The translations under genes and the position numbers were made by a program. The notes under the pieces were generated by a model that searched no databases, had not been told where the DNA came from, and saw only the letters and a program-made list of their open reading frames with translations. From NCBI RefSeq assembly GCF_041429775.1, contig NZ_CP163421.1, forward strand, positions 1,575,001 through 1,639,000: a stretch of 64,000 nucleotides of DNA, given 5' to 3'. Positions 6,100 to 15,626 of the stretch are shown piece by piece (position 1 is the stretch's first letter; each line of letters opens with the position of its first letter). The stretch is from Glycocaulis abyssi (lineage in GTDB: Bacteria > Pseudomonadota > Alphaproteobacteria > Caulobacterales > Maricaulaceae).

Positions 6100-8850
6100 C
6101 TAGAAAAAGCCCAGCGTGTCCGCTTGCGGGTTGCCGGCCATCAGCCGGTCCAGGCCCGCATTATAGTTGGCGAGCTGGGCCTGCATGTAGGCCGGCACCT
6201 GCCCGCCTTTCTTGCCCGCGCCCGGACCTTCCAGCAGCTGTTTGAGCGCTGGATCCTGCGTCAGCTCGCGCCAGGCACGCTGGATGACGTTCATCGCTTC
6301 GGTCAGGGCCTCGCTTGCCGCAATCGCGCCATCGCGGCTGGAAATACTGTAGCTGCCACCAAGCCTGAGCGAGAAGGATGGCGGCGCGGCCGCGCTCTCA
6401 TCGCGCGTGCTCTTCTTGGTCAGCGATTTTCCGGTGATCGTGCCGGAGGGAAGCCCCAGGCTTTCCAGCGCATTCTGGCCGTCTGAGCCGGCTTTCAGCT
6501 CGATGCTGACCCCGTCGCGCGGGGTGATGCGCAAAAACTCTTCGCCCGTGCGCCGCCCGACGGCTGACGTGCCATTAAGCAGCAGGACCGCGTTCAGCTT
6601 GAAGGTCAGCGAGCGCATGGTCTCGTTCGCGTCGATGGTAATCTTCTGCGCGCGCCGGCCATTGACCGAAATATAGAAATGGTCGCCTTCGCGTGCCGCA
6701 CTCTGGGCGGTCACCACCCGGCTGTCGGCATAGACGATCTTGCCGCTCGGCAGGCCGAGCTTTGACAGGACCGAATCGCCCTGCGGATCAAGGATAATGC
6801 CCGCACCTTGCGAGACGCCGCCGCGCCCGGAAATCTGCTGCGTCCACTCATGCGCGCCAGTGGCCGCATCGAAGCTGGCCGCGAACGCGTTGCGCGTGCC
6901 GTTCTGGTTTGCGCCGGGCAGTTCGCCATTCGTCGTGCCGGACAGATAGACCTTGCCGCCCGACACCTGAATTCCGGTGGCGAGATCATCAACGCCCGTG
7001 CCGAGGAAGGTCGTGTAGCTGACATTGGCCTCCGCCCCGTCCTCGATTTTCACGAGGAAGGCATCGCGCCCGCCTTCATTGGCTGCCAGAGGCGCGCTCG
7101 GCGCGAAGGCCGCCCCCGCGCCGCCAGTCAGATAGATCGCGCCGTCATCATCCACCGTGATGGCCGTGATGCGCCCGCCGCCCAGCGCACCCATGTCCAG
7201 CGTCCAGACCGGATCGCCGGTGCCGTCATCGCCGGGCGCGAACTTGGTGACGACCGCCCGCCCGTCAACTTCGCTGGCGATCAGCAGGCCGCCATCCTGC
7301 GCATTGGTAACGGCGCGCGCGCGTTCAATGCCTGCGCTGGCCTCCACGCCGCGCGTATAGAGCACGCTGCCGTCTGCCCCGATCGCGCGGACATAGCCAT
7401 CAAGGCTGCCCTGATTGGCCATGCCGCCAAAACTGCCGCGCGCTTCACCGACAACGTAGATCGTGCCGTCATCGCCAATGGTCACGGCGTTGGCACGGTC
7501 ATCGCCGGCTGCGCCAAAGCGCTGGGCCCATTGCTCCACGCCATCGGCATTGAATTTCACGACAAGGGAATCCTCGCCGCCCAGATCGTTCGTGCCGCCA
7601 AGCGCGCCTTTTACCGATCCCGCAACGACGACATTGCCCGCGCTGTCCACGGCAACCGATGCGCCATTGGCCTCGCCCGCTGCGCCCAGCACCCGGCTCC
7701 AGACTTCCTTGCCGTTGGAATCGTAGCGCATGAGGACCAGATCGGACTCGCCCCTGATATCCTGTCCGCTGACGCCGGAACTGGTGCGGCCAACAACATA
7801 AATGCCTCCATCGGGGGCCTGCGTAATCGAATCAATGGTCAGCGGGTTGGCTGCTTCAGAGCTGCGCGTCTCGCCATTGGGAAGCGGCACATCGGTGATG
7901 GTGCCGTCCGCTTCGATACGCTGTGCGAACTGGACCGTTGGCGTACCATCCAGCCCGGTGATTTTTGAGAGCTGCCCAGCCGCGCTGTCACCTGTCCCGG
8001 TCACGCCCGCCATATAGATGGCCGGCTTGCCTTGCGGCGCCGAAAACGAGACCTGCTCGGTCAGCACGCCATTGATGCGCAGCGCCCAGTCATTGGCCGT
8101 GACGATACCGGCTGGCCCCACTTCGCCCACACGGACAGATGAGAAGCGGGTGACAACCTCCTGCTCTTCCAGCCTGGAATTGATGAAGTCGGTGACATTG
8201 CCCATCGTGCGCGGTGTCGCGCCCATTTCATTGAGATCGATGGCGACATTGATGTCACCGCCATTCTTGCGCACCGTCACGGTAAACTCGACATCACCCT
8301 GAAAGGCCGTGACCGCCTGATCGGCCGGCCCTTTGTGAATGATGCCGGTTGTGTACTCGCTGATGCCGCGGCTGACCGCGACCTCGCTCTCCGCTTTGGT
8401 CAGCTGTGTGTTCTTCAGAACCGAAATCTCGTCCAGCTTCAGATTGGAAAAGAAATCGTCCATCTGGCCAAGACCTTCCTGGAAACGGCGGTCCCAGAAG
8501 GCCATATCGACCGGATTTGTATTGCGTTCACTGGCTGCAGCGGCCAGCGATTGCAGCGCGCGAAGGCCGGTGAACATGGCGTAGAGCTTTTTCTCGTCCT
8601 GGCTGACATTCAGCTTGGAAAAAGCGCTGGCCTCTGAATCAAAGAAGCGGCCATTGGCCAGAACCGAGCGGCGCACCGCGTCCAGCGCCGTCACCTCGCC
8701 GCGCGGATCCCACGGCGGCAGCACGTCCTTGTCACGGGTGGAACCTTGCGTCTGCTGCGCGGGCGCGCGCGTGTTCGCCGCTGCGTTGCGCGCAGCGTTC
8801 TGCGCGGAAAACCACGCACCCAGAACATCGCCTGACAGGCCGGTAATCAC
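6100..8850 (-). CDS. flaEY: FlaEY-like flagellar regulatory protein with SBBP beta-propeller repeats
   Basis: A 916-residue protein. The N-terminal 300 residues are helical and flagellar-like. From about 300 to 680 there are repeated bladed units of the SBBP type (patterns such as GGIYVVGRTSSG, GTIYVVGEARG, GAIYLTGGAG, KVYLSGTTNG, each preceded by A-x-x-V-D-x-x-G). A C-terminal part carries two related modules ending LGLPSGKI and LGLPSGTI, about 100 residues apart. In Caulobacter a protein of this design (FlaEY) lies in the flagellin gene cluster and affects flagellin expression/filament assembly; the neighbourhood here agrees. GTG 8850 is preferred because AGGGAA lies upstream; a TTG at 8895 is also in frame. 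Exact biochemical function unknown. Confidence 0.65.
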   Translation of the reverse strand: MITGLSGDVLGAWFSAQNAARNAAANTRAPAQQTQGSTRDKDVLPPWDPRGEVTALDAVRRSVLANGRFFDSEASAFSKLNVSQDEKKLYAMFTGLRALQSLAAAASERNTNPVDMAFWDRRFQEGLGQMDDFFSNLKLDEISVLKNTQLTKAESEVAVSRGISEYTTGIIHKGPADQAVTAFQGDVEFTVTVRKNGGDINVAIDLNEMGATPRTMGNVTDFINSRLEEQEVVTRFSSVRVGEVGPAGIVTANDWALRINGVLTEQVSFSAPQGKPAIYMAGVTGTGDSAAGQLSKITGLDGTPTVQFAQRIEADGTITDVPLPNGETRSSEAANPLTIDSITQAPDGGIYVVGRTSSGVSGQDIRGESDLVLMRYDSNGKEVWSRVLGAAGEANGASVAVDSAGNVVVAGSVKGALGGTNDLGGEDSLVVKFNADGVEQWAQRFGAAGDDRANAVTIGDDGTIYVVGEARGSFGGMANQGSLDGYVRAIGADGSVLYTRGVEASAGIERARAVTNAQDGGLLIASEVDGRAVVTKFAPGDDGTGDPVWTLDMGALGGGRITAITVDDDGAIYLTGGAGAAFAPSAPLAANEGGRDAFLVKIEDGAEANVSYTTFLGTGVDDLATGIQVSGGKVYLSGTTNGELPGANQNGTRNAFAASFDAATGAHEWTQQISGRGGVSQGAGIILDPQGDSVLSKLGLPSGKIVYADSRVVTAQSAAREGDHFYISVNGRRAQKITIDANETMRSLTFKLNAVLLLNGTSAVGRRTGEEFLRITPRDGVSIELKAGSDGQNALESLGLPSGTITGKSLTKKSTRDESAAAPPSFSLRLGGSYSISSRDGAIAASEALTEAMNVIQRAWRELTQDPALKQLLEGPGAGKKGGQVPAYMQAQLANYNAGLDRLMAGNPQADTLGFF

Positions 8851-8953
8851 GTGTCGTTCCCTGCGGACAGAATCGCCCACCGGCCAGCTTCGCAAACCAT
8901 CACCAACAAAAGGTTAGTCCGCTGTACAACGCCGCGTCCCTCGTCAACCAAGG

Positions 8954-8968
8954 CTAAGACAGTGTTAA
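8954..8968. promoter_or_regulatory. CtrA-like box between flaEY-like gene and pseB
   Basis: CTAA-GACAGTG-TTAA matches the spacing of the alphaproteobacterial CtrA consensus TTAA-N7-TTAA with one mismatch. It lies about 60 bases from the pseB start and 100 from the flaEY-like start, and a second GTTAAC lies downstream. Assignment is by pattern only. Confidence 0.35.
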
Positions 8969-9020
8969 CGGCTGAAGGCCGAAGGTTAACGCGCATTCGT
9001 GATTCGATATTTCCTTGTGA

Positions 9021-10118
<1,098 letters not shown>

Positions 10119-10189
10119 CCTCCCTTCCCTGAACTCCCGGCCAAGCGAAGCACAGAGCCGGGACCTTGCGCAGGAAAATCGGAACAAGA

Positions 10190-10326
10190 CCGGGTTATCG
10201 AGGCTGTCTGCCGATGTCTCCCCCCGTTTACGGGGGGAGTGGTCCGAAGGACCGAGGGGGGGTGTTCCCAATAGCTCCCCCCTCCGTCAGCTTCGCTGAC
10301 ACCTCCCCCGTAAACGGGGGAGGAAA
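10190..10326. repeat. Long palindromic repeat between pseB and pseC
   Basis: Two arms, CCCCCGTTTACGGGGGGAG near 10215-10234 and CTCCCCCGTAAACGGGGGAG near 10303-10323, are near-perfect inverted copies flanking further short hairpins (TCCGAAGGACCGAG and GTCAGCTTCGCTGAC). The unit can fold into one large stem and lies between the two convergent stops. It looks like a dispersed REP-type element that may also end transcription on both strands. Confidence 0.6.
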
Positions 10327-10333
10327 CCGATCT

Positions 10334-11512
10334 CTAACCCAGCACCTCAGCCAGCGCCGCGCACACCCGCTCCACATCGCCCGTGCCCATGCGCGTGAAG
10401 AGGGGCAGCGATAATGTCTGCACATAATGCGCCTCGGCACCTGGCAGGCTCCGGCAGCCATAGCGGCGGACATAGTAGGGCTGGGTGTGGACCGGGATGT
10501 AGTGGACCTGTGTGCCGATGCCACGCTCTTTCAGGGCATTCATCACGACCGCGCGCGTGCGCCCGGCGGCCTCGAAATCGATTTGCACATTCATCAGATG
10601 CCGGCACGGATCGCTGCCTTGCGGATCAGCGGGCAGGCGCACCAGCGGCGCAAGGGCATGCAGGTGCTCGCGATAAGCTACCGTCAGCGCGCGGCGTTTG
10701 GCGGCGAACTGCGCCATGCGGGCGAGCTGCGCCCGGCCAAGCGCGGCATTGATATCCGGCAGGCGGTAATTCCAGCCCAGAGACGCCATCTCGTGATACC
10801 AGGGCTCGCCCGCGCCTTCGGCCCGCTCAAACCTCGCCGCATCGCGCTCAATGCCGTGGCTGCGCTGGCGCGCCATGCGCGCGGCGAGATCGGGACTGTT
10901 CGTGGTCACCATCCCGCCCTCACCGGTGGTGAGCGATTTGACCGGGTGGAAAGAGAAGGTCGCCGCTTCGCTATGCGTGCAGGCCCCGACCATCGCGCCT
11001 GATGCGCCGCGCGAGGCGATAGCGTGGCAACTGTCTTCAATGATCGCCAGGCCGTGCTGGCGGGCGAGGGCCGCAATCGCCTCCATGTCGCACGGCACAC
11101 CGGCCAGATGCACGGGCAGTACGGCCTTCGCCCTGCCCCCTGCCCGCTCCAGCGCATCTGCCAACGTGTCAGCGGTCAGCAGGCCCGTCGCCGGGTCCAC
11201 ATCGGCAAACACAATCTCCGCCCCGCAATAGCGCGCGGCATTGGCGGTCGCCATGAAGGTGATGGACGGGACAATGCAGACATCCCCCTCGCCCACCCCC
11301 AGCGCATCCAGCGCGAGGTGAAGCGCCGTCGTGCCATTGGAGCATGCAATGGCGTGGGCGGCCCCGGTGAACCGCGCAAACTCCGCCTCGAATGCGGGGA
11401 TTTCCGGCCCGGTCGTCAGATAATCGGATTGCAGCGCGCGCACGGCGGCGGCGATATCAACCTCGTCAATATCCTGGCGCCCATAGGCAAGTAAATCAGC
11501 CTGCTGCGTCAT
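10334..11512 (-). CDS. pseC: UDP-4-amino-4,6-dideoxy-N-acetyl-altrosamine transaminase, PseC/FlmB
   Basis: A 392-residue PLP-dependent aminotransferase of the DegT/DnrJ/EryC1 family, catalysing the second pseudaminic-acid step. Motifs seen: the substrate/cofactor loop CSNGTTALHLAL (near residue 58), the EDSCHAIASR segment, and the PLP-lysine region TFSFHPVKSLTTGEGG (Lys near residue 193). Length matches PseC. It is convergent with pseB across a palindromic repeat instead of lying in an operon with it, so the two enzymes must be expressed from separate promoters. Other DegT family members are possible on motifs alone, but the complete pse gene set in the same window settles the call. Confidence 0.9.
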   Translation of the reverse strand: MTQQADLLAYGRQDIDEVDIAAAVRALQSDYLTTGPEIPAFEAEFARFTGAAHAIACSNGTTALHLALDALGVGEGDVCIVPSITFMATANAARYCGAEIVFADVDPATGLLTADTLADALERAGGRAKAVLPVHLAGVPCDMEAIAALARQHGLAIIEDSCHAIASRGASGAMVGACTHSEAATFSFHPVKSLTTGEGGMVTTNSPDLAARMARQRSHGIERDAARFERAEGAGEPWYHEMASLGWNYRLPDINAALGRAQLARMAQFAAKRRALTVAYREHLHALAPLVRLPADPQGSDPCRHLMNVQIDFEAAGRTRAVVMNALKERGIGTQVHYIPVHTQPYYVRRYGCRSLPGAEAHYVQTLSLPLFTRMGTGDVERVCAALAEVLG

Positions 11513-12088
11513 CGGGGTGCTCCGTAGCCCGTCTCATGTTGCAGACCAGCATGGCGTGAGTCGCGCGCCTGCCATCGCCCGCCCGGTTTGCAGGCAGACG
11601 CGCTCTTAAGGCGAGCACAGAGGGTGGATTCGTCAGGAAAGGCTCTGAATCGATAAGTCCATATTGACTCACCGGCAGACGTGCCACGCGATGTTCATGC
11701 GGTTCTGGTGATCCGTATTTGCAGAAAAACTCGAGGCCGTGTCCGCACGGCCTCATTTCCTGTGCCTGCTTAGTATTGGCAATCATCAGAACTTCCACGC
11801 TCCAAAGAATTGTGGCATTTTTACTACATTCTGTTGCGTTGCAGCGAAGTTGCGGCAATTAATGTTGCGGCGCACCAACGGTTGCGTAAAGCTAATGTGA
11901 CAAAGCGCGGCGTCAGACCAGCGCAAAGCCTCTGCAATGCGATCCCGCCAGCCGCACGACCATGCGGAGGAGACGGTGTGATGCATGCACATGCGGCAAA
12001 CGGAAATCACGGCACTGCCGATACCCGACCCATCCCCTCTGCAAGCCTGCCGGACAACGGCTTCAGAACACATTCAAGGGGATTATCA
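11513..12088. other. Non-coding region between pseC and the ammonium transporter
   Basis: This 576-base gap holds no convincing gene. A 120-codon open frame on the minus strand has no recognisable family features. The clear elements are a strong hairpin near 11733-11754 and, at the right-hand end, the leader of the ammonium transporter with an AAGGGG ribosome site just before ATG 12089. The section from about 11760 to 11900 is noticeably AT-richer than its surroundings and may carry promoters. Confidence 0.6.
11725..11755 (-). terminator. Isolated intrinsic terminator-like hairpin
   Basis: Read on the minus strand, GAGGCCGTG-CGGA-CACGGCCTC forms a perfect nine-base-pair stem followed by GAGTTTTT. 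No gene ends here, so it could mark the end of a small untranslated transcript or a leader attenuator. Confidence 0.55.
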
Positions 12089-13458
12089 ATGAATTCAGAT
12101 CAGATCGGCGCGCCCAGGCGTGCGCGTCCACTCGCCTGGGCTGGCGCGCTGGCACTCGGCGGCGCCCTGGCATTCGCGGCGCCCGCCTCGGCGCAGGTAA
12201 CCGATGAAGCCGCCTATATTTTCAACACGCTCCTCTTCCTGATTGGCGGCTTCCTCGTCATGTGGATGGCGGCGGCTTTGCCATGCTGGAAGCGGGTTCG
12301 GTGCGGGGCAAACACGCTGCGGCTATCTGCCTGAAAAACATCGGCCTTTATTCGATAGCCGGCATCATGTTCTACCTTGTTGGCTATAATCTGATGTATT
12401 TCGGCGTCGACCAGAGCGGGGGCTATTTCGGCATTCCCTTCCCCTGGTCGCCAGATGAGCTGACCGGCGACGAAATCATCGACATCGCGGAAAACGGCTA
12501 CTCGACCGCCTCTGACTGGTTCTTCCAGATGGTGTTCGTGGCCACCACCGCCTCCATCGTGTCCGGGGCAGTGGCCGAGCGCGTGCGCATCGGTGCCTTC
12601 TTCCTGTTCGTTGTCGCGCTGACGGCCGTCATCTACCCGATCCAGGGCGCCTGGACATGGGGCGAAGGCTGGCTGGATGCTGCCGGCTTCTCCGACTTTG
12701 CGGGCTCCACCATTGTTCACTCCGTCGGCGGCTGGGCGGCACTGGCCGGTATCATCCTGCTGGGTGCACGCACCGGGCGTTTTGTCGATGGCAAGGCGGT
12801 GCCGATGCACTCCTCCAGCCTGCCGCTGGCAACGCTTGGCACGTTTGTGCTGTGGCTCGGCTGGTTCGGCTTTAACGGTGCCTCGCAACTGGCTCTGGGT
12901 TCGGCTGCCGATGCGACCGCCGTCGCCCAGATATTCGCCAACACCAACATGGCGGCTGCTGGCGGCGTTGTGGCCACCTATCTGCTCACGCTGGCTCTGG
13001 GACGCGGCAAGGCCAATCTCGGCGCGGTGCTGAACGGTGCACTGGCCGGCCTGGTCTCGATCACCGCCGAGCCTCTCACCCCCACAATCGGGCAGGCCAT
13101 CCTGTTCGGCGCGGTGGGCGGCGTTATCGCCACCTTTGGCGCGATCCTGCTGGAAAAGCTGCGTCTTGACGATGTGGTGGGGGCCATCCCCGTCCACCTG
13201 TTTGCCGGCATCTGGGGCACGATGATCGTGCCGCTGACCAATCCCGATGCCAGCTTTGTCACCCAGGCCATCGGCGTGGGCGCCATCGGCGCGTTCGTGT
13301 TCACCGCCAGCTTTGTTGTTTTCCTGGTGCTGAAAATCACCGTCGGCATCCGCCTGAAGCCGGATGAGGAGACGGTAGGCGGCGACTACACCGAGCTTGG
13401 CCATAGCGCCTATCCGGAGTTCCTGCCGGGAAAGGAGAAAGCCCCGGCAGCAACATGA
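12089..13458 (+). pseudogene. amt: Ammonium transporter (Amt family), interrupted by a one-base deletion
   Basis: The region encodes a full-length Amt protein: signal peptide (cleavage near PASAQ), first helix YIFNTLLFLIGGFLVMWMAA, then GFAMLEAGSVR and all later helices with family motifs (ASDWFFQMVFVATTASI, HSVGGWAALAG, FGFNGAS, HLFAGIWGTM). The first 62 codons (12089-12274) and the rest (from 12274) are in different frames. Re-reading one base at 12274 restores MWMAAGFAMLEAG exactly as in the family, so a single G or C is missing from GGCGGCGGC. No slippery heptamer for programmed shifting is seen. The rest is intact, so a sequencing error or very recent mutation is likely. No glnK gene is adjacent; the next gene is a TorF-type porin. 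Confidence 0.85.
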
Positions 13459-13783
13459 CGCCAATGGCGGACCGGGCGGGTTTCACCCCCTCCCGGCCGC
13501 CCTTCACCGGTCACACCGGGGCAGAACTGCCCGCGCCAGAAGCGGTTTCGCCAACGCGCCCGACACCTGCCGGCCCACCTCGCAAGCCGGCAACGAAGGC
13601 TCGTCCGAAAAAACGGCAGCGCCTGTTCCAGATGACCATTCTCGACCTGACCGGTTCCCCGCCCGCCCTGAAGGGCTGGCCAGTTCCGGTGCGGTACGGC
13701 GCGCGCAACAGCCAGACAGAGCGCACGCCCTTTCGAAACGGCCGGATGCGGGGCGGCCAGACACACAATAAAGGGGATTAGAC
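13459..13783. other. Gap between ammonium transporter and TorF-type porin
   Basis: A 325-base stretch. A 108-codon frame overlapping the transporter stop is open but has low-complexity Pro/Arg composition and no family features, so I do not call it. The AAAGGGG ribosome site and leader of the porin lie at the right edge. Confidence 0.5.
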
Positions 13784-14509
13784 ATGAAATATCTCAACAC
13801 CTTGCAAGGCCGCACAACCAGCCTTGCCGCACTGCTCGCCGTTTCGGCATCAGCCCTGGCCATCGCTCCGGCAGCCCACGCCAGGGACGGGCTGGAGATC
13901 GAGGCCAATGTGGCCCTGGTCAGTGATTACCGCTTCCGCGGGGTCTCGCTGTCCGACAAGGATCCGGCCATCCAGGGCGGGTTCGATATCAGCTTTGCCA
14001 GCGGCTTCTATGTTGGTACCTGGGCATCGAGCATCGAGCCGGTTGGCGCGTCCGAGCTGGAGCTTGACCTCTATGCCGGGTTTGCCTTTGAAGCAGGCGG
14101 CGCCGAGTTCGATGTCGGGGCGCTGCTCTACACCTATCCCGGCGAATCCGATGCGCATTACTGGGAGTTCTACGGCTCTGCCGGCTTCACCACGGGCGCA
14201 CTGGAATCCACCTTCGGCCTGGCCTACGCCCCCGAACAGGACAATATCGGCGGCGATGACAACCTCTATGTCTTCTACGAGGCTGCCTATCCGCTGGGCG
14301 AGACAGGTCTCAGCCTGACCGGCTCGGTGGGATATGAAACCGGAGCCTTTGGTGACCCCGACGGCGATGGCAATGACAAATGGGACTGGTCGCTGGGGCT
14401 GGCATGGACGGCTCTGGGCGTCGACTGGTCGCTGGCCTATATCGACACCTCGGAGAATTTCCGTGAAGGCAATGCCACGGCAGTGCTGAGCATCTCCAAG
14501 GCATTCTAG
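13784..14509 (+). CDS. TorF-family putative porin (Gcw_chp type)
   Basis: A 241-residue outer-membrane beta-barrel protein with a signal peptide (cleavage near AAHAR, residue 34). The mature part begins with the family signature VALVSDYRFRGVSLSDKDPA and continues as alternating amphipathic strands rich in aromatic residues, ending in a C-terminal Phe typical of barrels inserted by the Bam machinery. Members of this family are often encoded next to ammonium transporters and PII genes, as here, so a role in uptake of nitrogen compounds is plausible but unproven. ATG 13784 follows AAAGGGGATTAG. Confidence 0.85.
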   Translation: MKYLNTLQGRTTSLAALLAVSASALAIAPAAHARDGLEIEANVALVSDYRFRGVSLSDKDPAIQGGFDISFASGFYVGTWASSIEPVGASELELDLYAGFAFEAGGAEFDVGALLYTYPGESDAHYWEFYGSAGFTTGALESTFGLAYAPEQDNIGGDDNLYVFYEAAYPLGETGLSLTGSVGYETGAFGDPDGDGNDKWDWSLGLAWTALGVDWSLAYIDTSENFREGNATAVLSISKAF

Positions 14510-14535
14510 CCCGATACGGGGCGTTGAAATGCGAA

Positions 14536-14564
14536 GGGCGCGGCCATCTGGCCGCGCCCTTTAT
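14536..14564. terminator. Terminator between porin and flagellin 1 (convergent)
   Basis: GGGCGCGGCC-ATCT-GGCCGCGCCC followed by TTTATT on the plus strand. It ends the porin transcript and could also act on the opposing flagellin transcript. Confidence 0.8.
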
Positions 14565-14586
14565 TCGTCCCCCTCGGACGAAATCC

Positions 14587-15420
14587 CTATCGTCCGAAGA
14601 GCGACAGGATGATCTGAGGTTCGGCGTTGGCGATCGAGAGTGCCTGAACACCGAGCTGCTGTTTGACCTGCAAGGCGGTCAGCTGAGCGCTTTCCCTGGC
14701 AAGGTCTGCGTCCACCAGATTGCCTACCCCTGCTGAAAGACTGTCACTGAGCTTTCCGATGAAGGTCCGGTGGGCCTCCATCTTCTTCAGGTCCGAGCCG
14801 AGGCGTGCCAAAGCTGCGTTGACGTTATCAAGGCTCGCATTGACGAAGGACACAGCGCTCGCCGCCAGCGAGACGGTGCCAAGGCTCGCCGTACCCGACA
14901 GGGTGATGATCGTGCCGGAGAAGCTCATATCCTGCGTGCTCAGCGTGACCGAGCGGGCCGCGTCCGCGTCTGCCAGGAAGGCAATGCCGCCACTGATGGA
15001 GCCGTTGAGCATGTTGGCGCCATCAAAATCGGCATTCTGCAGAATGACCTGGATCTGGTTTATCAGTGCCTTGAAGTCACTGTCGTAGGCAGCGCGGGCA
15101 AAGCTGTCGATGGACGCGTCCATCGCGGCGGTGGCCTTCTCGCGCATCTCGATGAGCAGATCGGATATCGCCTCACCGGCTGCAATCGCCACATCGCCGA
15201 TGGAGACTGCCCGGTCGAGTGATGTCTTGACCGATCCCAGCGCCCCGATATCGGCCCGCATCGACTGGGCAACGGCGAACACCGAGGAATTGTCCTTCGC
15301 TCCGCCAATCTTCAGCCCCGTGTTGATACGGTTCTGGGTGGTCTGCAGGTCCGTGTTGGTCTTGTTCAGGTTCTGCAATGCGAGCATTGCGGATACGTTT
15401 GTCTGGACGCTTAGCGCCAT
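14587..15420 (-). CDS. Flagellin (divergent copy, FljJ-like position)
   Basis: A 277-residue flagellin with conserved D0/D1 ends: N-terminal SVQTNVSAMLALQNLNKTN and RINTGLKI, C-terminal NLVDADLARESAQLTALQVK ending in LFGR. The central region is short, as in other alphaproteobacterial flagellins. It differs more from the two other copies than they do from each other (for example GLKIGGAKDNSSVFAVAQ instead of GLSVASAKDNGGIYAIAQ), so it may be the minor filament component corresponding to Caulobacter FljJ (inference). ATG 15420 follows GGGAGAAG, and a sigma-54 site lies 54 bases upstream. It should be exported and be a target of FlmG. Confidence 0.93.
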   Translation of the reverse strand: MALSVQTNVSAMLALQNLNKTNTDLQTTQNRINTGLKIGGAKDNSSVFAVAQSMRADIGALGSVKTSLDRAVSIGDVAIAAGEAISDLLIEMREKATAAMDASIDSFARAAYDSDFKALINQIQVILQNADFDGANMLNGSISGGIAFLADADAARSVTLSTQDMSFSGTIITLSGTASLGTVSLAASAVSFVNASLDNVNAALARLGSDLKKMEAHRTFIGKLSDSLSAGVGNLVDADLARESAQLTALQVKQQLGVQALSIANAEPQIILSLFGR

Positions 15421-15473
15421 CGGTCTTCTCCCAGAGTCCCGCCGCCTTTTGGCAGCCCTTCGCGCCTGACGGA

Positions 15474-15488
15474 GCAAGAGCGGGGCCA
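15474..15488 (-). promoter_or_regulatory. Sigma-54 promoter of flagellin 1
   Basis: Minus strand TGGCCC-CGCTC-TTGC; the GG/GC core and spacing of a -24/-12 element are intact. It sits 54 bases before the start codon. Confidence 0.75.
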
Positions 15489-15531
15489 TCAGGGTTAATT
15501 TGGGATTATCTGAGCAAAACCATATAGTTAT

Positions 15532-15568
15532 AAAAACGAAAAACGCCTCCGCTTATGGCGGGAGGCGG
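15532..15568 (-). terminator. Terminator after flaG
   Basis: On the minus strand the stem GCCTCCCGC-CATAA-GCGGAGGC is followed by GTTTTTCGTTTTT, a standard intrinsic terminator located just after flaG and before the flagellin 1 promoter. Confidence 0.75.
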
Positions 15569-15594
15569 CTTAGGGGCAAAAACTCCCTGCCTCA

Positions 15595-15615
15595 GCCGGT
15601 CAAATTCTGCCGGGC
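15595..15615. promoter_or_regulatory. FlbD (ftr)-like enhancer site upstream of flagellin 1
   Basis: GCCGG-TCAAATTCT-GCCGGGC resembles the CCGGC-AAA-GCCGG palindromes (ftr elements) bound by FlbD upstream of sigma-54 flagellar promoters in Caulobacter. It is about 110 bases upstream of the -24 box, a normal enhancer distance. Confidence 0.5.
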
Positions 15616-15626
15616 AGGCGCCAGTG

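Noticed and set aside
11496-11858. A 120-codon minus-strand frame between pseC and amt
   Set aside because: It overlaps the pseC start, runs through a terminator-like hairpin and shows no family or signal features.
12269-12277. Programmed -1 frameshift in amt
   Set aside because: The joint reads ATG-GCG-GCG-GCT without an X-XXY-YYZ heptamer or a following pseudoknot that I can see; a missing base is simpler.
12214-13464. A 416-codon minus-strand frame opposite the ammonium transporter
   Set aside because: The plus strand encodes a complete Amt protein; the antisense product is hydrophilic and His/Gly/Asp-rich without known motifs.
13455-13781. A 108-codon frame overlapping the amt stop (ATGA)
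   Set aside because: Pro/Arg/Thr-rich low-complexity composition and no ribosome site of note; more likely leader sequence of the porin gene.
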